Source: a virus. From it: a stretch of DNA of 25,794 nucleotides. The position numbers and the translations under genes were made by a program. This document shows, piece by piece, positions 22,021 to 25,794 of this stretch. The stretch is from positions 1 to 25,794 of IMG/VR virus record IMGVR_UViG_3300048024_000045, one strand, 5' to 3'. How positions within the stretch are numbered: the first letter of the stretch is position 1; each line of letters starts with the position of its first letter. The notes under the pieces were generated by a model. The model was not told the DNA's origin. It ran no database searches and worked only from the letters and a program-made list of their open reading frames with translations.

Positions 22021-22277
22021 ATAAAGGATACTTGACGAAGATGACTTTGAGATAGACTGGACGAGGGGGCAGTACCCTCCACCTCCACCAAAAAGCCTCT
22101 AATGAGGGGGTGAAATAGGGTAGACAGATGTTAAAGGGTTATTGGAGAGTATGGGTTGACTTCCTTATAGGTCAAACACTATAAACGCAAACGATAACTT
22201 TGCATCTCAAGATTTCGCACTAGCTGCTTAATCTGATAGGGTTCGGTGAGTTCCTAGTAACAGAATACTCACCATTT
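22021..22277 (+). ncRNA. ssrA: Circularly permuted two-piece tmRNA
   Basis: Gene order is acceptor piece, short spacer, coding piece, as in alphaproteobacterial tmRNA. The acceptor piece ends in an encoded CCA (22088-22090). Before it lie CACCTCC (22080-22086) and a T-arm of GAGGG (22063-22067), a 7-base loop and CCCTC (22075-22079). CACCTCC pairs fully (one G-U) with GGGGGTG (22106-22112), which opens the coding piece. The 15-base spacer would be removed. The tag reading frame starts at GCA (22187) and encodes ANDNFASQDFALAA, then TAA (22229-22231). The LAA end is the ClpXP degradation signal. A hairpin GGTGAGT/ACTCACC (near 22244-22274) closes the coding piece. Outer ends are approximate. 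The RNA rescues stalled ribosomes with SmpB and tags the product. Confidence 0.9.
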
Positions 22278-22283
22278 AATAAT

Positions 22284-22315
22284 GAGTGGTCTGCGGCCCA
22301 AGGCAACCAGCACTC
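22284..22315 (+). promoter_or_regulatory. Structured hairpin in the pqqA leader
   Basis: A nested stem: GAGTG (22284-22288) with CACTC (22311-22315), CTG (22291-22293) with CAG (22308-22310), and GCC (22296-22298) with GGC (22302-22304) around a CAA loop. The GT bulge and CG/AAC internal loop give a motif 'GGCAACCAG' that resembles the P2 kink-turn arm of SAM-I-type riboswitches, but no complete aptamer is seen. It may be a cis-regulator of pqqA or a processing signal between tmRNA and mRNA. Confidence 0.45.
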
Positions 22316-22338
22316 CAATACTAGTTAGGAGAATAACT

Positions 22339-22416
22339 ATGGCTTGGTCAAAACCAACTATTACTGAAATTTCAGTAGGTCTTGAAATTAATTCATACGC
22401 TTGCGCTGAGAAGTAA
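22339..22416 (+). CDS. pqqA: PqqA, precursor peptide of pyrroloquinoline quinone
   Basis: A 25-residue peptide: M-A-W-S-K-P at the start, 'EISVGLEINSYACAEK' at the end. It fits PqqA: Trp-x-Lys-Pro near the N-terminus and Gly14-Leu15-Glu16-x3-Tyr20, the Glu and Tyr that PqqE (with PqqD) cross-links to make the PQQ skeleton. 'GLEINSYACAE' is close to the alphaproteobacterial methylotroph form (GMEVTSYESAE). AGGAG (22327-22331) lies seven bases upstream. No pqqB-E genes are in the window, so the phage would feed host PQQ synthesis. It is co-transcribed after the tmRNA and followed directly by a terminator. PQQ is the cofactor of periplasmic methanol, alcohol and glucose dehydrogenases. Confidence 0.85.
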   Translation: MAWSKPTITEISVGLEINSYACAEK

Positions 22417-22428
22417 TTTCACTAAATT

Positions 22429-22472
22429 GGGTGGGGTATAATACCCTTGAGGTTTGAACCCACCCTTTTTTT
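22429..22472 (+). terminator. Intrinsic terminator after pqqA
   Basis: GGGTGGG (22429-22435) pairs perfectly with CCCACCC (22459-22465) and is followed by seven Ts (22466-22472). An alternative internal hairpin (GGGTAT/ATACCC, 22434-22446) could compete with the main stem. It separates the tmRNA-pqqA unit from gp33. Confidence 0.85.
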
Positions 22473-22501
22473 ATTAATTTTTATTAGATTGTGAATACAT
22501 T

Positions 22502-22711
22502 ATGACACCAAAAACATTTTCAATATACATAGAATCTCAAGTCAGAGAGAAAAACATATCACATATGGATGCAATATTAGAATATTGTACCAAGAACGAA
22601 GTAGAACCAGATAGTATAACTGGTCTAATCCAAAAACCACTTAAAGATAAAATAGAAGCAAACGCAAGAGATTTAAACTTTTTACCTAAAATGGGTAAAC
22701 TACCAGTATGA
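22502..22711 (+). CDS. 33: Late promoter transcription accessory protein, gp33-like
   Basis: A 69-residue protein matching the short gp33 of cyanophage/pelagiphage T4-likes: 'FSIYIESQVREKNISHMDAI', 'LEYCTKN' and the terminal 'ARDLNFLPKMGKLPV'. gp33 links the sliding clamp gp45 and RNA polymerase for late transcription with sigma gp55. Its position just before the gp59 gene is the T4 arrangement. It overlaps gp59 by four bases (ATGA). The TATAAATA octamers at 8115 and 25691 are the expected targets of this system. Confidence 0.75.
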   Translation: MTPKTFSIYIESQVREKNISHMDAILEYCTKNEVEPDSITGLIQKPLKDKIEANARDLNFLPKMGKLPV

Positions 22712-23301
22712 TTCATATTATGGACGCCTTTAATGCATTTAAAATTTATATGGGTTTGAAAGCACATTTCAACTCAGACTACGACTTTACAAAGTATGGT
22801 GGTAAAACTAGAGCTAGTAAATCTAGTTATCTACAAAGAAAAGACAAACACTTTTTTGGTAAAGTTGCAAGAAAGTATGGTGATGAAACTCAAGACTTTT
22901 TTGTTTCTAATTTTTTAAGAAATGAAAAAGGATACATTGGAGAGTTCAATGATAGGAACTTTACAGATTGGAAAAAAAGACATCAATCATTAAGATATAT
23001 GTTTGAACAAGATATGAACTTGTTGTTAAATCAAGTTACAGATTTTAATAAATTATTTACTGTTGAAAACGGACAACACCCAATATTGTTTAGAAATTAT
23101 TTATCACAAAGAATCAATATAGAAACAATGATTATATTAAACAAGTTAGTAAACTATCAAAAGGATTGGGATAAACAAATAAATGAAAACATTATCTGGC
23201 CTAATCATAGAAACAAATTAAATAATTACGATTCACTATTGACAATTAATGAAACAGAGTATAAAATGAAAGTTCTAAATTTAACAAAAAATAAAAAGTA
23301 A
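22708..23301 (+). CDS. 59: DNA helicase loader, gp59-like
   Basis: A 197-residue protein (T4 gp59 is 217 aa). The N-terminal pattern 'AFKIYMGLKAHFNSDYDFTK' then 'YGGKTRASKSSYLQRKDKHF' and 'KVARKYGDETQDFFVSNFL' is the gp59 signature, and the rest is helical. gp59 places gp41 helicase on gp32-coated forks. Gene neighbours are gp33 upstream and, after four other genes, probable gp32, a T4-like block interrupted by insertions. It overlaps both neighbours. Confidence 0.8.
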   Translation: MIHIMDAFNAFKIYMGLKAHFNSDYDFTKYGGKTRASKSSYLQRKDKHFFGKVARKYGDETQDFFVSNFLRNEKGYIGEFNDRNFTDWKKRHQSLRYMFEQDMNLLLNQVTDFNKLFTVENGQHPILFRNYLSQRINIETMIILNKLVNYQKDWDKQINENIIWPNHRNKLNNYDSLLTINETEYKMKVLNLTKNKK

Positions 23302-24248
23302 TGCATACAATACCAATATACGATAAACAAGGTACAGAAGTAAACAGATTAGAAATAGACGATGATTTAAATCATTGTGGTGGAAGGGTCTGGAAAGGTA
23401 AAGAACACTATTACAAAGGTTTAGGTATTCCTTACTCTCATCATCAATTACTAGAAAAAGATATTACAGATGATTCTGAATTTGATATGATACAGAATAC
23501 AAATATATTTTATCTAGGGTATCTTGTGTGTAGAAAAAATTGGAAGAATAAAGTAGGAATATTCCAAGAGAGATATCAACCATTTTTTCCAGATTTTATT
23601 GGTGCTTGTAGTGTTAAAGAAAAAACAATTACTGGTAACTCAAGAGGTTTTAAAAGGTCATCAGTTGATGTGATAGAAGTTATTAATTATGATGCAGTAA
23701 ATAAACAGTATTATTTTAAAATGGATTATAAGTGTAAAAGAAAAAGTTATATTAAAGATGATGGTAAACCACAAAAATTACAAGATTTATTAGAATATAT
23801 GTTAGAAAGTGATTGGAACTTTCTGTGGGATAAAGGTGCAATCAATGATATAACACCAGAGGGCCTGGTGTCAGATGTAGCTGACCTATTTGAGTCAGAT
23901 GAATTGCACCATCAATTAGGAACTGTGTATTCAGTTTTATACAGTTTACACAATGTTAATGTACAAAAATATTTTGAGTTTCTTAAACATATGAAATTAG
24001 AACATAAGAATCAATCTTCTTTTATTACTAATTCCATATTGATTTTAGAGAATAATGGTATTGATACTTTACCATTAAAACCTTTTAATGAGGATATGAA
24101 AAACTTTAAACATACAGTTTTGAATTTCTTATTGCAAGGTAAAAATTGTGCATATTGTTCTTGTGATATGTTTATCCACGAGGGTGATTTGGTCAGAGAT
24201 GATTATGTACGAAAAGTGTCAAAACAACTACAACACATACAATATTAA
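23301..24248 (+). CDS. Unknown protein inserted between gp59 and gp32
   Basis: A 315-residue soluble protein, not recognised. The N-terminus 'MHTIPIYDKQGTEVNRLEID' leads to a mixed domain with 'CGGRVWKGKEHYYKGLGIPY' and 'RYQPFFPDFIGACSVKEKTI'; the C-terminus contains a Cys cluster 'NCAYCSCDMF'. It is coupled to gp59 by TAATG. No nuclease, kinase or methyltransferase motif is clear. It could be a mobile or lineage-specific addition to the replication block. Confidence 0.6.
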   Translation: MHTIPIYDKQGTEVNRLEIDDDLNHCGGRVWKGKEHYYKGLGIPYSHHQLLEKDITDDSEFDMIQNTNIFYLGYLVCRKNWKNKVGIFQERYQPFFPDFIGACSVKEKTITGNSRGFKRSSVDVIEVINYDAVNKQYYFKMDYKCKRKSYIKDDGKPQKLQDLLEYMLESDWNFLWDKGAINDITPEGLVSDVADLFESDELHHQLGTVYSVLYSLHNVNVQKYFEFLKHMKLEHKNQSSFITNSILILENNGIDTLPLKPFNEDMKNFKHTVLNFLLQGKNCAYCSCDMFIHEGDLVRDDYVRKVSKQLQHIQY

Positions 24249-24266
24249 TTTTAATTTGGAGTAAAT

Positions 24267-24473
24267 ATGAATATGGAACAAAAACAATCTAACGAATCTT
24301 TAGTAAGAGAAAGAGATTTTTATCGTTCTAAATTTGAAGGTATGGAAGATAAAATAAAACTTCTATCATCTGATTGTGCATATCTTAAAAAAGATAATGA
24401 CAGTTTAAGAGATAGATTAAAAGAAGTAAACAAACAAGCTTTTATTAAAAATAAAAGAAACTTTAGGAGATAG
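24267..24473 (+). CDS. Small coiled-coil protein
   Basis: A 68-residue protein with a heptad region (ERDFYRSKFEGMEDKIKLLS; LKKDNDSLRDRLKEVNKQAF) and a basic end (KNKRNFRR). GGAG lies six bases before the ATG. Function unknown. Confidence 0.55.
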   Translation: MNMEQKQSNESLVRERDFYRSKFEGMEDKIKLLSSDCAYLKKDNDSLRDRLKEVNKQAFIKNKRNFRR

Positions 24474-24475
24474 GT

Positions 24476-24784
24476 GTGGAACAAAGATTTACATTTATTA
24501 AGACAAATGAAATTAAAGACGATTTTGACTCCGAAGAAAGAGTTGAAGTTGAAGTTGTAATAGAAGAAAATGATTTAGGACAACTAGAAGAAAAGTTTAA
24601 TAATTTTCTTAAAGGTTGTGGTTATGAAGACATTACAGTATCAATAACAGAACCTAGTATAGAACAAGATGGTGATGTTCTTGGTGACTTAGATGATGAA
24701 CTAGAAGATGTTGACGAAGTGGACAATATTCACGCTTTCAAAAAAACTAGTGATTATAATGATAAACCATCTGACACAGAGTAA
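24476..24784 (+). CDS. Acidic hypothetical protein
   Basis: A 102-residue very acidic protein with a GTG start (AGGAGA at 24465-24470 fixes it). Residues 1-60 look like a small beta-alpha domain (VEVEVVIEENDLGQLEEKFN), and the tail is almost all Asp/Glu (LGDLDDELEDVDEVDNIHAF). DNA mimicry or partner binding is possible, unproven. It joins the next gene by TAATG. Confidence 0.55.
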   Translation: MEQRFTFIKTNEIKDDFDSEERVEVEVVIEENDLGQLEEKFNNFLKGCGYEDITVSITEPSIEQDGDVLGDLDDELEDVDEVDNIHAFKKTSDYNDKPSDTE

Positions 24785-25695
24785 TGCAACAACTATCTTT
24801 ATTGGATTTTATAGTGGATAATAGTAAACCTAAAAATGTATTTGTACTTGGTAATGGTGAGTCCAGAGATGGATATGACCTAAAACAATTTAGACAATGG
24901 GGAAAGATATATGGGTGTAATGCACTTTATAGAGATTTCCAACCAGATGGATTAATATCAACAGATTGGGCTATGATGCACGAGATATATTCATCTGGTT
25001 ATTGTTCTAATAACAAATGTTATTTTAGACAATGGAAACTGTTACCAGAACAATTCTTTGAGATGTTACAATATACTGGATTAGAACAATCAAGTATGGA
25101 ACAACTGAATGAACAACTCAAGAGTTTAGATTTAGATACAGTAGATAAATTTTTACATCAAAATGAAAAAGGTTCTAGAACACAATTAGTTTGTCACGGA
25201 ATAGACCCAGAGAGATTTAAAGATGCGATATTAGAAATATTATCAAAGTTTAAAGGATTACCGAAAGGTGATGTAAGACAAAAACTAGGTAATGCTGGTT
25301 TATGGATTACTTGGGTAGATGATAATGATATGGCTGAAGATTTAGATACTTTCTTTGATGGTGAATTTATGGGTTGGAGTTCAGGCCCTACTGCTGTTAG
25401 AGTTGCAATAGAAGAAAATAAAGATATAGATAACATCTATATGTTAGGATTTGATATGCCAAGAGATGGTAAAGTAAATAATGTGTATAAAGACACAGAT
25501 TGTTACATTACTTCTGATTGTAAATATGTAAGTCCTATGAACTGGATAGAACAACACGAAAATAATTTTAAGAAATATCCAGACAAAAAGTTTTACAGAG
25601 TTATAGATGATGGTTCTGAAATACCAGAATGGTCAGACTATAACAATGTGAAAACAATCACCTACGGAAATATGTGGGGTAGAGTGGTTGTATAA
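24784..25695 (+). CDS. Glycosyltransferase/DUF115-like phage protein
   Basis: A 303-residue protein with a Rossmann-like start, 'NVFVLGNGESRDGYDL', and 'YGCNALYRDFQPDGLISTDW'. The C-terminal half has 'GPTAVRVAIEENKDIDNIYM', 'LGFDM' and 'NNVYKDTDCY...SPMNWIEQHE'. This order recalls MptE/DUF115 and sialyltransferase-like (GT42) proteins, and similar genes occur in T4-like marine phages. The middle (about 95-190) is an insert with helical repeats. Substrate unknown; modification of a surface sugar or nucleotide-linked compound is conceivable. It ends inside a late promoter for the next gene. Confidence 0.55.
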   Translation: MQQLSLLDFIVDNSKPKNVFVLGNGESRDGYDLKQFRQWGKIYGCNALYRDFQPDGLISTDWAMMHEIYSSGYCSNNKCYFRQWKLLPEQFFEMLQYTGLEQSSMEQLNEQLKSLDLDTVDKFLHQNEKGSRTQLVCHGIDPERFKDAILEILSKFKGLPKGDVRQKLGNAGLWITWVDDNDMAEDLDTFFDGEFMGWSSGPTAVRVAIEENKDIDNIYMLGFDMPRDGKVNNVYKDTDCYITSDCKYVSPMNWIEQHENNFKKYPDKKFYRVIDDGSEIPEWSDYNNVKTITYGNMWGRVVV

Positions 25696-25698
25696 ATA
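25691..25698 (+). promoter_or_regulatory. T4-type late promoter before probable gp32
   Basis: Exact TATAAATA octamer overlapping the stop of the preceding gene. The predicted start near 25704 gives a leader of about 60 bases, almost free of G and C (AACATA/ACATATA repeats), ending in GGAG (25755-25758) before the ATG at 25766. Confidence 0.65.
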
Positions 25699-25765
25699 AC
25701 ATTATATTATGATTAAGTGAAATAAAATAACATATAAAACATATAATAACATACGGAGATATAAT

Positions 25766-25794
25766 ATGTCATTAGATACTTTAAAAAAGTCTAA
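25766..25794 (+). CDS. 32: Partial CDS, probable single-stranded DNA-binding protein gp32
   Basis: Only nine codons are present (MSLDTLKKS), cut by the window end. The start resembles the N-terminus of gp32 in cyanophage/pelagiphage T4-likes. The order gp33, gp59, (insertions), this gene follows T4. The GGAG site and late promoter upstream support a highly expressed gene. The identity is inferred mainly from synteny. Confidence 0.5.

Noticed and set aside
22151-22176. TTGAC...GTCAA as a promoter or separate inverted repeat
   Set aside because: It lies within the tmRNA coding piece and is better explained as an internal tmRNA helix.
22284-22338. A complete SAM-I riboswitch upstream of pqqA
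   Set aside because: Only one arm-like hairpin with GGCAACCAG is visible; the closing P1 and the other arms are missing.
23239-23265. TTGACA and TATAAA before the 315-residue gene
   Set aside because: The spacer is only 15 bases and the site is within gp59 coding sequence.
1-25794. CRISPR arrays, insertion sequences, ordinary tRNA genes, integrase or attachment sites
   Set aside because: No regularly spaced repeats, transposase, integrase or complete cloverleaf was found; the only tRNA-like end belongs to the tmRNA.

Overview
The window is a contiguous, almost fully coding, single-strand (+) piece of a T4-like myovirus genome. It is strongly A+T-rich, with head-to-tail genes, many stop/start overlaps (TAATG, ATGA) and AGGAG-type ribosome binding sites. 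T4-core replication and late-transcription genes are recognisable: primase gp61, RNase H, gp33, gp59 and the first codons of a probable gp32. A phage-borne circularly permuted two-piece tmRNA of the alphaproteobacterial type, bS21, PhoH and the low GC point to a marine alphaproteobacterial host, most likely SAR11-like (a pelagiphage). This host assignment is inference. A methylotroph cannot be excluded because of the PQQ-related genes.

Layout. 26-6468: virion proteins, including a beta-rich triplicated-repeat structural protein, a fibre-like protein, small conserved proteins, and a 627-aa modular protein with acidic linkers that may be packaged in the capsid and cleaved. 6469-8538: a membrane/lysis block with an overlapping i-spanin/o-spanin pair, a DUF1353 protein and small membrane or coiled-coil proteins. 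8578-12500: nucleic-acid metabolism (gp61 primase, class II ribonucleotide reductase, a zinc-ribbon peptide, a PD-(D/E)XK nuclease, a methyltransferase). 12549-14610: short unknown genes behind near-consensus sigma-70 promoters, ending in a ribosomal protein bS21 gene and a membrane protein. 14619-16332: a conserved protein, RNase H and a DUF6433-like protein. 16336-18560: a palindrome-marked promoter, a tiny GC-rich membrane protein, a SleB-like cell-wall hydrolase and small conserved phage genes. 18532-21972: a SoxYZ-like carrier of the quinoprotein-dehydrogenase-associated type, PhoH, an outer-membrane barrel protein, an M15 peptidase and a PD-(D/E)XK exonuclease. 21923-22472: a transcription unit with a consensus promoter, two-piece tmRNA, structured leader, pqqA and an intrinsic terminator. 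22502-25794: gp33, gp59, four less characterised genes and a late promoter before probable gp32.

The most striking content is the pairing of two genes tied to PQQ-dependent periplasmic oxidation (pqqA at 22339-22416 and the SoxYZ-like carrier at 18532-19248) with two translation genes (tmRNA and bS21). The reading proposed here is that the phage boosts PQQ cofactor supply and electron or sulfur carrier function for a host quinoprotein (methanol/alcohol) dehydrogenase while adapting the ribosome and ribosome rescue to phage messages. Each gene call rests on visible motifs; the joint function is inference.
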